Shown one piece after another: positions 17,049 to 25,606 of a DNA stretch of 64,000 nt. The stretch is from JAYODZ01 sp965662735 (GTDB lineage: Bacteria; Pseudomonadota; Alphaproteobacteria; RS24): positions 1-64,000 of the forward strand of contig CBFIIU010000009.1 in assembly GCA_965662735.1 (NCBI GenBank), read 5' to 3'. The position numbers and the translations under genes were made by a program. Each line of letters starts with the position of its first letter. Position 1 is the stretch's first letter. Below the pieces are notes generated by a model that was given only the letters and a program-made list of their open reading frames with translations, was not told the origin of the DNA and did not search any database.

Positions 17049-18191
17049 CTAAAGCCCCATTTGGCGCGCTGCGAGGTCGCGCATAATTTCCTCGCTCCCG
17101 CCGCCAATGGCCATGACTTTGACATCGCGGTAAATACGCTCGACAGCGTGTCCGCGCAAATATCCGGCGCCACCAAAAATTTGCATGGCTTGCGAGGCAA
17201 TCCACTCTAAATGCGTGGAGCAAAAGACTTTGAGCTTGGCAATTTCGGCGACCGGCTTTTCGCCCTCATTCATGAGCTGGGCAATTTGGTTCAGCAAGGC
17301 ATCCATAGCGTCTAGACGTGAGGACATGTCGGCCAGCTTGTGGCGGATGACTTGATGCTGAATAAGCGGTTGTCCAAAAGTCTGGCGATCGCGCGCATAG
17401 GCAACGCATTCATCAAAACAGCGCTGCGACATACCCAGCATTTGGCCGGCCATCATGTAACGCTCGTAATTGAAATTATCCATGATGGCAAAAAAGCCTC
17501 GATCTTGAGGGCCCATTAAATGGTCTGCGGGGATGCGGCAATTGTCGAAATATAAGGTGGCCGTATCAGACGCCCACCATCCCATTTTGCGCGGAATGGG
17601 TGTGCGCGTAAAACCTTCTGTATCGGCCTCGACGAAGAATAAGGAAATTCCTCCAAGACCATCGCCGCCTGTGCGGGCGCCAATCACAAAATAGCTGGCC
17701 TGCATGCCGCCGGTGATAAATGTTTTCTGGCCATTTAAAACCCAGTGGTCGCCCTCGCGGCGCGCCGTTGTTTTGAGGTTGGCAACGTCAGAGCCGCCCC
17801 CCGGTTCGGTGATCCCTAAAGACCCTCCTGCGCGTCCGCTGAGCAGGTCAGGCAAGACACGACGGCGAATATCGTCAGTGGCTAATTCAGTGAGAGGCTT
17901 CAGCATAATGGAGCGCGAGCCTACACTCGCCATCACCCCGCCTGCGCCGGTATATCCCATCTCGACGGCGACATCCTTCCGCATGAACTGATCATCCATG
18001 CCCAATCCCCCATAGGCAGTATCGATCGCAAAACCGAAGACGCCAAGCGCACATATTTTCTCGTTAATTTCGTGAGGGTAGCCTCCAGCCTCGTCCCATT
18101 CATCGACATAGGGCTCGATTTCGGCCTGCATGAATTTACGAATAGTATCGCGAAAAGCGCGGCGCTCTTCAGTGTCATACGGATTACGCAT
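17049..18191 (-). CDS. Acyl-CoA dehydrogenase, citronellyl/isovaleryl-CoA type (AtuD-like)
   Basis: A 380-residue flavoprotein from ATG 18191, chosen for the CAGGAG eight bases upstream. FAD/substrate motifs LGITEPGGGSDV and NGQKTFITGG are at about 130-170. At the end, where most families have the catalytic Glu in YEGT, this one reads IGGGSEEI. A Glu sits instead in NYERYMMAG (about residue 243), the position used by isovaleryl-CoA and long-chain enzymes. That fits beta-methyl-branched substrates, such as citronellyl-CoA in the Atu route. It is divergent from atuA, with 181 bases between them. Isovaleryl-CoA dehydrogenase is the main alternative. Confidence 0.82.
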   Translation of the reverse strand: MRNPYDTEERRAFRDTIRKFMQAEIEPYVDEWDEAGGYPHEINEKICALGVFGFAIDTAYGGLGMDDQFMRKDVAVEMGYTGAGGVMASVGSRSIMLKPLTELATDDIRRRVLPDLLSGRAGGSLGITEPGGGSDVANLKTTARREGDHWVLNGQKTFITGGMQASYFVIGARTGGDGLGGISLFFVEADTEGFTRTPIPRKMGWWASDTATLYFDNCRIPADHLMGPQDRGFFAIMDNFNYERYMMAGQMLGMSQRCFDECVAYARDRQTFGQPLIQHQVIRHKLADMSSRLDAMDALLNQIAQLMNEGEKPVAEIAKLKVFCSTHLEWIASQAMQIFGGAGYLRGHAVERIYRDVKVMAIGGGSEEIMRDLAARQMGL

Positions 18192-18372
18192 TGCCAAAAC
18201 TCCTGGATCAAAAAGGGGGTGAAGCGCGCTTATCCTATCATGGCAGAGGGGCTTTACAAGTCGAAGGCTCATTCGCTAACGTATCGATCGTCTGTGATAT
18301 TTGCGGCGCCTCGATGCACCGTATGCCGTTTCCATGATGCGAAGTTGCTTAGGGGCGAGGGGGGGGTCCGCG

Positions 18373-20166
18373 ATGAAAAAAACAATAAAAATAGGCGGTG
18401 CCAGTGGTTTTTGGGGCGAGTCCATGATGGCGACGCCACAATTGTTGCGCGGCGAGGCACTCGACTACATCGTCTATGACTATCTTGCAGAAATTACCAT
18501 GTCGATTATGGCGCGGGCGCGGGCCAGTAATCCCGATCTCGGATATGCTACAGATTTTGTGAGCGGGGTCATCAAGCCGCATCTCGCCGAAATAAAGCGC
18601 CAAGGCGTTAAAATTCTGAGTAATGCCGGCGGTGTGAACCCAGATGCCTGTGCGAAAGCGGTGCGGGCGGCTGTGGCAGAAGCTGGGCTGGATCTCAAAG
18701 TTGCCGTGGTTCGCGGGGATGACTTGCTGCCCCGCGCCGATGCTTTACGTGGCAGCATAACCGAAATGTTTTCAGGCGATACCTTTCCGGCGGATGGCGC
18801 GCCGGCCAGCATGAATGCCTATTTGGGGGCGTTTCCAGTGGCCGCTGCTTTATCAGCCGGTGCCGATATTGTGATCACCGGACGGAGTGTCGATAGCGCT
18901 GTCACTTTGGGGGCCTGCATCCACGCTTTTGGTTGGCAAGCCGAGGATTGGGACCATCTCGCATCGGGTTCTCTGGCAGGGCATATTATTGAATGTGGTC
19001 CTCAAACCACCGGTGGCAATTTCACCGATTGGGAAGATGTCGATGATATTGCCAATATCGGTTATCCGATCGTCGAAGTCAGCGCCGATGGCAGCTTCAC
19101 CGTGAGCAAGCCTGATGGCACGGGCGGTTTAGTATCGGTGGGCACGGTGGCAGAGCAAATGCTCTACGAAATCGGGGACCCCCAAGCCTATATGCTGCCC
19201 GACGTTGTTTGTGATTTCTCCGCAACTGAGATCAAACTGATCGACAATCATCGCGTGCATGTATCGGGCGCGAAAGGGTATCCGGCGCCAGCCACCTACA
19301 AAGTGAGCGCCACCTATTTTCATGGCTTTCGTGGCGGCACATTGTTGAGTTTTGTGGGCCGCGATGCCGATCGCAAGGCAGAGCGTTATGCAGATCAGCT
19401 GGTCACGCGGTGCCGTCATTTTTTCCGCGAGCGCAATATTCCTGATTTCGATGAAGTCAGCGTCGAGGTCATTGGCGCTGATAGCCAATTTGGATCGTCT
19501 CCCAATATTGGCGCCCGAGAGGTGGTGCTCAAATTGGCGGTCAAGCATCCGGACCAACAGGGGGTGGCGCTATTGCTGCGGGAGGCCAGTGGGTTGGCCC
19601 TTGCAACACCGCCTGGACTGTCGATCTTTGCGGGCTCCCGTCCTAAGCCCTCTCCGGTGGTGCGTCTGTTTTCATTTGAAATTGCTAAAAGCGAAGTGCC
19701 GGTTGAGGTGGAGGTTGATGGCCGCGTTCTCAACGATCATCCCGCATCCGTGCAGCAGGTCTTTTCGCATGACATGATCGCGCGCGTGGCGCCGCCCTCT
19801 GCGCCCGAGCAGACACCAATGGTCAGCGTGCCTCTCGAGAAACTCGCTTGGGGGCGCTCGGGCGACAAGGGAAACAAATCAAATATTGGTGTGATCGCGC
19901 GCCAGGCCGATTACTTGCCGTATATTTGGGCGGCGCTCGACGAGCCTCATGTGCGGGCCCATTTTGCGCATTTCGTCGAGCCAGGAAGTGCCATTGATCG
20001 CTATCATCTGCCGGGGTCGCATGCCATGAATATTGTCATGCATGACGCGCTGGGCGGCGGCGGCGTGGCCAGTTTGCGCAATGACCCTCAAGGAAAGGCC
20101 TATGCGCAAATCCTTCTGGCCTTTCCGATCCCTATTCCATCGCGCATTGCGGAGACACTTGCATGA
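18373..20166 (+). CDS. atuA: Acyclic terpene utilisation AtuA family protein (DUF1446)
   Basis: About 597 residues from ATG 18373 (GAGGGG upstream; the frame is open to 18301). The N-terminus GGASGFWGES and the long DUF1446 domain are followed, from about residue 500, by the small AtuA-like domain with RSGDKGNKSNIGVIAR. AtuA is encoded first in the acyclic terpene (geraniol/citronellol) cluster of Pseudomonas and is needed for growth there, but its reaction is not established. The stop overlaps the next start (ATGA), so it is translationally coupled to the carboxylase beta gene. Confidence 0.88.
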   Translation: MKKTIKIGGASGFWGESMMATPQLLRGEALDYIVYDYLAEITMSIMARARASNPDLGYATDFVSGVIKPHLAEIKRQGVKILSNAGGVNPDACAKAVRAAVAEAGLDLKVAVVRGDDLLPRADALRGSITEMFSGDTFPADGAPASMNAYLGAFPVAAALSAGADIVITGRSVDSAVTLGACIHAFGWQAEDWDHLASGSLAGHIIECGPQTTGGNFTDWEDVDDIANIGYPIVEVSADGSFTVSKPDGTGGLVSVGTVAEQMLYEIGDPQAYMLPDVVCDFSATEIKLIDNHRVHVSGAKGYPAPATYKVSATYFHGFRGGTLLSFVGRDADRKAERYADQLVTRCRHFFRERNIPDFDEVSVEVIGADSQFGSSPNIGAREVVLKLAVKHPDQQGVALLLREASGLALATPPGLSIFAGSRPKPSPVVRLFSFEIAKSEVPVEVEVDGRVLNDHPASVQQVFSHDMIARVAPPSAPEQTPMVSVPLEKLAWGRSGDKGNKSNIGVIARQADYLPYIWAALDEPHVRAHFAHFVEPGSAIDRYHLPGSHAMNIVMHDALGGGGVASLRNDPQGKAYAQILLAFPIPIPSRIAETLA

Positions 20167-21785
20167 CTGTTTTTCAAAGCCGACTGAATACTCAGTCCGA
20201 GGCCTATGCCAAAAATAGAGCGGATCAACTCAATAATATTGAGCTCATGAAGGCGCTCAGAGCCCGTACAGCGGCCGCCTCGGAGAAGCGTCGTCCCCGA
20301 TTTGAGGAGCGCAACCAATTGACGCCGCGTGATCGGTTGGCGCATCTCCTCGACCCTGGCATGCCGTTTGTCGAGTTGTTTAATATGACAGGCTATGGTG
20401 TGGATGATCCAAATCGCGACACCAGCCTGACCGGCTCTAATGTCATTGCCGGTATTGGTTTTGTGAGCGGCGTGCGGTGCATGATCTATGTCGATGATAG
20501 CGGGATTAGTGCGGGGGCCGCGTGCTATTTTACCTTTTTGAAAGGCGTCGAGTGCATGCGCATTGCGCTCGAAAAGAAGCTGCCCTTCATTCATCTTGTT
20601 GAGAGCGCCGGCGCCAATTTGATGGAATATAAGGTTGAGACATGGGCGCGCGGTGGCGAGCTGTTTTACATGCTCGGTCGGTTGAGTGCGGCAGGCGTGC
20701 CGACATTAACTGTTCTGCATGGCCCGTCGACAGCAGGCGGGGCCTATATGCCGGGCATGTCCGATTATAATATTGGGGTGAAAAATAATGGCATGGCGGC
20801 GTTGGGTGGTGCGGCTTTGGTGCATGCGGCCACCGGCGAAGTGGCGAATGAGCGTGAATTGGGCGGCACCGAAATGCACGCCAGCGTTTCCGGTCTGATG
20901 GAGTATCTTGCGGAAGATGATGCGGATGGCATTGCGCAGTGCCGTCACGTGGTGGGCGCATTGGGGTGGAATGAACATGCACCCCGACAGCTGGAACGTC
21001 AATTTAATGAGCCAGTATATGCCGCGGAGGAAATTCTCGGTCTCGTGCCCGTAGACTATAAGGTGCCCTATGACGCACGCGAGTTAATTGCTCGATTGGT
21101 TGACGGTTCCTCCTTCCTTGATTTCAAGGCACGCTATGGCAGCAGTGTTGTCTGTGTTCAAGCCGAGGTGCACGGACATCCCGTAGGCCTGGTCGCCAAT
21201 AATGGTCCCATCGACCCAGATGGTGCGGCCAAGGCGACACATTTTTTCCAGCTCTGCGACCAGGCGCAAAAGCCGATTGTCTTTTTGAATAATATTACGG
21301 GCTATATGGTGGGCACCCAATATGAGCGCGCGGGGATGATTAAGATGGGATCCAAAATGATCCAGGCGGTCTCTAATATTCGCGTCCCCAAACTCACTTT
21401 TTATGTGGGTGGAAGTTTCGGTGCGGGCAATTACGGCATGGCAGGGCTTGGATATCATCCTGATTTCTTATTCACCTGGCCCTCTGCGGTCACCGGTGTA
21501 ATGGGCGGAGAGCAAGCCGCTGGCACTATGGAACATGTGGCCCTGGTTGCGGCGAAACGCAAGGGCCTAGAGCCCGATCTTGAGGCTTTGGCTAAACAGC
21601 GTGCGGCGATTGAAGGTATTTTTAATTCTCAGGCAGACGCGTTCTACACCTCAGGGCGGATGCTCGACCAAGGCATGATCGACCCGCGCGATACGCGCCC
21701 CTTGATCGGATTTTTGCTCGATACGATTTGGGAAGCCCAGCGCCGTAAGATCCAGCCCAATGCGTTTGGTGTGGCTCGGATATAG
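20163..21785 (+). CDS. atuC: Acyl-CoA carboxylase beta (carboxyltransferase) subunit, geranyl/methylcrotonyl type
   Basis: A 540-residue carboxyltransferase of the AccD/PccB/MccB class. The two crotonase-like halves carry the oxyanion glycines in DSGISAGAACYF and GPSTAGGAYMPGM, and later FLNNITGYMVGTQYERAG and GGSFGAGNYGM. It takes carboxybiotin from the alpha subunit and carboxylates the gamma-methyl of an enoyl-CoA: cis-geranyl-CoA in AtuC, 3-methylcrotonyl-CoA in LiuB. Context (AtuA upstream, hydratase and alpha subunit downstream, no HMG-CoA lyase) favours AtuC; a beta-subunit active-site Gly/Phe difference reported between the two would decide. The start overlaps atuA by four bases. Confidence 0.82.
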   Translation: MTVFQSRLNTQSEAYAKNRADQLNNIELMKALRARTAAASEKRRPRFEERNQLTPRDRLAHLLDPGMPFVELFNMTGYGVDDPNRDTSLTGSNVIAGIGFVSGVRCMIYVDDSGISAGAACYFTFLKGVECMRIALEKKLPFIHLVESAGANLMEYKVETWARGGELFYMLGRLSAAGVPTLTVLHGPSTAGGAYMPGMSDYNIGVKNNGMAALGGAALVHAATGEVANERELGGTEMHASVSGLMEYLAEDDADGIAQCRHVVGALGWNEHAPRQLERQFNEPVYAAEEILGLVPVDYKVPYDARELIARLVDGSSFLDFKARYGSSVVCVQAEVHGHPVGLVANNGPIDPDGAAKATHFFQLCDQAQKPIVFLNNITGYMVGTQYERAGMIKMGSKMIQAVSNIRVPKLTFYVGGSFGAGNYGMAGLGYHPDFLFTWPSAVTGVMGGEQAAGTMEHVALVAAKRKGLEPDLEALAKQRAAIEGIFNSQADAFYTSGRMLDQGMIDPRDTRPLIGFLLDTIWEAQRRKIQPNAFGVARI

Positions 21786-21790
21786 GTGAG

Positions 21791-22603
21791 ATGATGTCTG
21801 AGCAAATTGTGGAATGTCACATTGAAGACGAATGGGCCACTTTGTGGCTCAATCGGCCCGATGTTCGAAACGCTCTCTCAAGCGAGATGGTTGCATCCTT
21901 GCGCCAACATTTGACGGATCTCGCGCACCGAGACGATGTTCGAGGTCTAACGGTTCGCGGCCGCGGTGGGACATTTTGTGCCGGAGGGGATATCAAGGGC
22001 TTTAAGGCCATTTTTCAAGGCGGCGCCCAGACCGAAGAAGATGTAGCGGCGGCTAACCGAGAGGGCGGTGAATTATTTGCCCAAATGGACGCCTTTCCTC
22101 ATCCTGTGATTATGCTTGTGGAAGGTGCCGCCATGGCGGGGGGCATGGGCATGGTGTGCACAGGCGATATTGTCATTGCAACCGCTGATACAAAATTTGC
22201 CCTCACCGAAACAACGCTGGGCATTCCGCCGGCGCAAATTGCTCCCTATATTGTCAGGCGCTTGGGGCTGGCCACGGCACGCCGTCTGATGTTAACCGCG
22301 GCGCGTTTTGCGGCTGCTGAAGCGCATGGCTTTGGCTTGGTGGATTACGTTGTGCCGCATTTGGAAGAGGCGGAGGCTCAAGAAGCCCGTATTCGCCGCG
22401 ATGTTTTAAAATGCGCGCCCGGGGCTAATGCGATTACAAAAGATATCGTGCGGGCCTCCTTTCATTTAAGTGGCGAGCCATTAATGGACTATGCCGCCCG
22501 AGGTTTTGCGAAAGCAATGTTGTCTGACGAGGGACGCGAGGGCGTGAGCGCCTTTCTAGAAAAACGCTCTGCCGCTTGGTCGCGTTTGGGAGATAAGAAA
22601 TGA
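21791..22603 (+). CDS. atuE: Enoyl-CoA hydratase/isomerase, isohexenylglutaconyl-CoA hydratase-like
   Basis: A 270-residue crotonase-fold protein with oxyanion-hole segments RGGTFCAGGDIKGF (about 58-71) and EGAAMAGGMGM (about 107-117). The catalytic Glu corresponding to E164 of rat crotonase is present in LTETTLGIPP, while the position of E144 is Gly/Met in GGMGM. In the Atu pathway this step hydrates isohexenylglutaconyl-CoA after carboxylation; 3-methylglutaconyl-CoA hydratase (LiuC) is the close relative. Two adjacent ATG codons (21791, 21794) are possible starts. The end overlaps the alpha subunit start by four bases. Confidence 0.8.
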   Translation: MMSEQIVECHIEDEWATLWLNRPDVRNALSSEMVASLRQHLTDLAHRDDVRGLTVRGRGGTFCAGGDIKGFKAIFQGGAQTEEDVAAANREGGELFAQMDAFPHPVIMLVEGAAMAGGMGMVCTGDIVIATADTKFALTETTLGIPPAQIAPYIVRRLGLATARRLMLTAARFAAAEAHGFGLVDYVVPHLEEAEAQEARIRRDVLKCAPGANAITKDIVRASFHLSGEPLMDYAARGFAKAMLSDEGREGVSAFLEKRSAAWSRLGDKK

Positions 22604-24696
22604 CGGCTATTCAAAAAATCTTAATTGCCAATCGAGGCGAAATTGCGGTGCGGGTTATGCGTACAGCAAAAGAAATGGGCATTGCGACTGTTGCCGTTCA
22701 TTCGGAGGCGGATGCAGAGGCCCCACATGCTCAGTTTGCCGATGAGGCGGTCTGCATCGGGCCGGCGCCAGTGGGGCAATCATATCTGAATATTGATGCC
22801 ATTATGGACGCGGCAATGTCGACGGGAGCAGACGCTATTCACCCCGGCTATGGCTTTTTGTCGGAAAACGCCGCCTTCGCGGCCACTGTTGAAGCAGCTG
22901 GGCTCATTTTTATTGGACCAACTTCTGAAGCCATCGAGGTGATGGGAAACAAAGCGGAGTCGAAGCGTCGCATGATTGCGGCGGGAGTTCCGTGCGTGCC
23001 GGGCTATGAGGGGCTGGATCAATCGGACGAGGTGTTACGCGCAGAAGGTGCGCGGATCGGTTTTCCGCTCATGGTTAAAGCAGCCGCTGGCGGCGGTGGT
23101 CGCGGCATGCGCCTGGTGACGCAGATGAGCGATCTCGATGCAGCAATTTCGACCGCGCGTTCGGAAGCGCAAAATGCCTTTGGATCGGGCGAGCTTATTC
23201 TTGAAAAAGCGATCATTCAGCCACGCCATGTCGAGGTGCAAGTCTTTGCGGATACCCATGGAACCTGTGTCCATCTGGGTGAACGCGATTGTTCGGTGCA
23301 GCGGCGACATCAAAAAGTGATTGAGGAAGCGCCCTGTCCCGTGATGAGCGAGGCGTTGCGGGCACAAATGGGGCAGGCGGCGGTTGATGCGGCCCAGAGC
23401 ATCCAATATCGAGGAGCCGGTACGGTTGAATTCTTGCTGGATGCCTCCGGTGCGTTTTACTTCCTCGAAATGAATACCCGGTTGCAAGTTGAGCATCCCG
23501 TGACCGAAGAAATTACCGGACTGGATCTCGTGGCGTTGCAAATTCGTGTCGCCGAGGGCGCGCCGCTTGGCTTTGACCAAAGCAGCGTGTCACTCACGGG
23601 GCACGCCATTGAGGTGAGGCTCTATGCCGAAGATCCGTATCACGGCTTCTTGCCGCGGACGGGAAAAATTCTCAAATGGCAGCCGGCCACGGGCGAAGGA
23701 CTTCGGTTTGATGCCGGAATTCAGAGCGGCCAAGAGGTTTCTCCCTTTTATGATCCTATGCTCGCCAAGGTGATTGCGTCGGGGCCAAGCCGAGAGGTCG
23801 CGCGCCGTCGCCTAATTGCCGGATTGCGCGATACGCAGCTTTTTGGTTTGGCCCATAATCGCGATTTTTTAATTGATTGTTTGCAACAAGATCAGTTCAT
23901 CGATGGCAGTGCAACGACGGCTTTTATTGGCGAGGTCTATGGCGATGCAGGGCCGTCGCGCGATGCACCCGACCAAAGCGATTTGGTGATCCTCGCGCTC
24001 ATCCATTACTTAGCTGCAGAAACCCGTCACGCGCATTCGGCTTTATCACTTGCGCCGGCATTAAATCGGTTCACCACCATGCCGGAATTGCGAACCGTTT
24101 TGAAGCTACGTCAGGCAGATGAAGTGTTCGAGGCCGAGATTGTTTCTTCCCGAGAGGGGGCTCATGACGCGTTTGACATAAGCCTCGCGGGGCTGNNNNN
24201 NNNNNNNNNNNNNNNNNNNNNNNNNNNNNNNNNNNNNNNNNNNNNNNNNNNNNNNNNNNNNNNNNNNNNNNNNNNNNNNNNNNNNNNNNNNNTCAGCCAT
24301 CGCGTTCATATTCGAAGCTCAGAACCCGATTTTCTGGACGTGCTGGTTGATGATATCCGCTATCAAGCCCGTTTCCATGTGGCGGGGTCTACGGCTCATG
24401 CCTCAATTGAGGGATGTATCCATGTCTGTGAGAATATAACGGGTTTGTCCGAAGGGGCCGGCGAGGATGCGGCGTCGGGCACGGTGACCGCTCCCTTGCA
24501 CGGGCGGGTGGTGTCGGTTTTTGTGAATGAGAAAGATGCTGTTGCTGCGGGAGACCGTCTTGCGATTGTTGAGGCGATGAAAATGCAGCATGAAATTTTA
24601 GCAGAGGTCGACGGGGTGGTGGCGCAAATTCGTATTGCGCCCGACCAACAAGTGGCCGCTGGCGATGTTATGATTGAGATTGAGCAGGAGGTCTAA
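22600..24696 (+). CDS. atuF: Acyl-CoA carboxylase alpha (biotin carboxylase/BCCP) subunit; interrupted by an N gap
   Basis: A 698-residue frame with biotin carboxylase first: KILIANRGEIAVRV at the start, ATP-grasp loop AAAGGGGRGM (about 159-168) and EMNTRLQVEHPVTEE (about 290-304). The C-terminal biotinyl domain has EAMKM near residue 662, where Lys is biotinylated. ATP and bicarbonate give carboxybiotin for the beta subunit. The 97 unknown bases (24196-24292) fall in the linker before the biotinyl domain; the frame continues on both sides only if that gap length is right. With the preceding genes it makes a four-gene coupled operon. Methylcrotonyl-CoA carboxylase alpha (LiuD) is the alternative. 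Confidence 0.85.
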   Translation: MTAIQKILIANRGEIAVRVMRTAKEMGIATVAVHSEADAEAPHAQFADEAVCIGPAPVGQSYLNIDAIMDAAMSTGADAIHPGYGFLSENAAFAATVEAAGLIFIGPTSEAIEVMGNKAESKRRMIAAGVPCVPGYEGLDQSDEVLRAEGARIGFPLMVKAAAGGGGRGMRLVTQMSDLDAAISTARSEAQNAFGSGELILEKAIIQPRHVEVQVFADTHGTCVHLGERDCSVQRRHQKVIEEAPCPVMSEALRAQMGQAAVDAAQSIQYRGAGTVEFLLDASGAFYFLEMNTRLQVEHPVTEEITGLDLVALQIRVAEGAPLGFDQSSVSLTGHAIEVRLYAEDPYHGFLPRTGKILKWQPATGEGLRFDAGIQSGQEVSPFYDPMLAKVIASGPSREVARRRLIAGLRDTQLFGLAHNRDFLIDCLQQDQFIDGSATTAFIGEVYGDAGPSRDAPDQSDLVILALIHYLAAETRHAHSALSLAPALNRFTTMPELRTVLKLRQADEVFEAEIVSSREGAHDAFDISLAGLXXXXXXXXXXXXXXXXXXXXXXXXXXXXXXXXXSHRVHIRSSEPDFLDVLVDDIRYQARFHVAGSTAHASIEGCIHVCENITGLSEGAGEDAASGTVTAPLHGRVVSVFVNEKDAVAAGDRLAIVEAMKMQHEILAEVDGVVAQIRIAPDQQVAAGDVMIEIEQEV
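24196..24292. other. Assembly gap (97 N)
   Basis: A run of 97 unknown bases within the biotin carboxylase gene, between the BT linker and the biotinyl domain. The sequence on both sides is in one frame at this gap length. Confidence 0.99.
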
Positions 24697-25497
24697 ATGC
24701 TCCCCCAAGCAGATGATTTTAAAGCCGAATGTGATGCACTTTTTGCCTTGTTAAAGCCGCTGCGCGATGAGGATTTTGCTCAGCCAACGCTTTTTAAAAG
24801 CTGGACAATAAATGATGTGCTGGGGCATTTGCACATTTGGAATTGGGCGGCTCACATGTCTCTTATCGATGAGCCGGCATTCACTGAATATCTCTCGAAA
24901 ATCATGCACCCCGATTTAGCGGATCAGCCACTTCGGGAGCGTGAAAAAATATTTCTATCCGGTCAGTCGGGTCAGGCCTTATTGGAAGAATGGCATTCTT
25001 ACGCCGATCAAATGGCGGCCTCCTTTCGTGACGTTGATCCGAAGCAGCGCCTCAAATGGGCGGGGCCGGATATGAGTGCGCGCTCGAGTGTGACCGCCCG
25101 TTTGATGGAGACATGGGCACATGCGCAGGCGGTTTATGATGCCTTGGGCGTTGACCGAGCCGAAAAGGACCATATTCAAAATATTGTTATTCTCGGGGTT
25201 AATACGTTTAGCTGGACCTATGCGACGCGTCGAGAAACGCCGCCCGGGCCTTTGCCGTATTTGGCGTTGACGGCGCCCTCAGGGGCAGTGTGGGAGTTTG
25301 GTGAGCCATCTGAAACAGACTGCATAAAGGGTGATGCTGTTGAGTTTTGTCGGGTCGTCACCCAAGTGAGAAATATCGCAGATACGAACCTCGATGTGCG
25401 TGGACCCGTGGCCGCAGACTGGATGTCAAAAGCACAATGCTTTGCCGGCCCACCTGAAACACCGCCCGCAGCTGGAGCCCGTCACCGCGCCGCTTGA
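24697..25497 (+). CDS. TIGR03084-family metal-binding protein
   Basis: A 266-residue protein of the DinB/maleylpyruvate-isomerase-like four-helix fold. The N-terminus SWTINDVLGHLHIWNWAAH has the His expected as the first metal ligand, and METWAHAQAVYDALG gives a further His. TIGR03084 proteins often sit with acyl-CoA carboxylases and AtuA homologues; their reaction is not known. The start directly follows the alpha-subunit stop, with GGAGGT five bases before the ATG. The C-terminal end is a Pro/Ala tail. Confidence 0.75.
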   Translation: MLPQADDFKAECDALFALLKPLRDEDFAQPTLFKSWTINDVLGHLHIWNWAAHMSLIDEPAFTEYLSKIMHPDLADQPLREREKIFLSGQSGQALLEEWHSYADQMAASFRDVDPKQRLKWAGPDMSARSSVTARLMETWAHAQAVYDALGVDRAEKDHIQNIVILGVNTFSWTYATRRETPPGPLPYLALTAPSGAVWEFGEPSETDCIKGDAVEFCRVVTQVRNIADTNLDVRGPVAADWMSKAQCFAGPPETPPAAGARHRAA

Positions 25498-25606
25498 GCC
25501 GCTTTCAGATCTTGAACTGGTTCGAGATATTGGGTGATCTTGTCGCACTGGACGAACAGGGCCCGTGACCCTATTTTATGGGGAGTTTCGACAGAAAGGT
25601 GATGTC

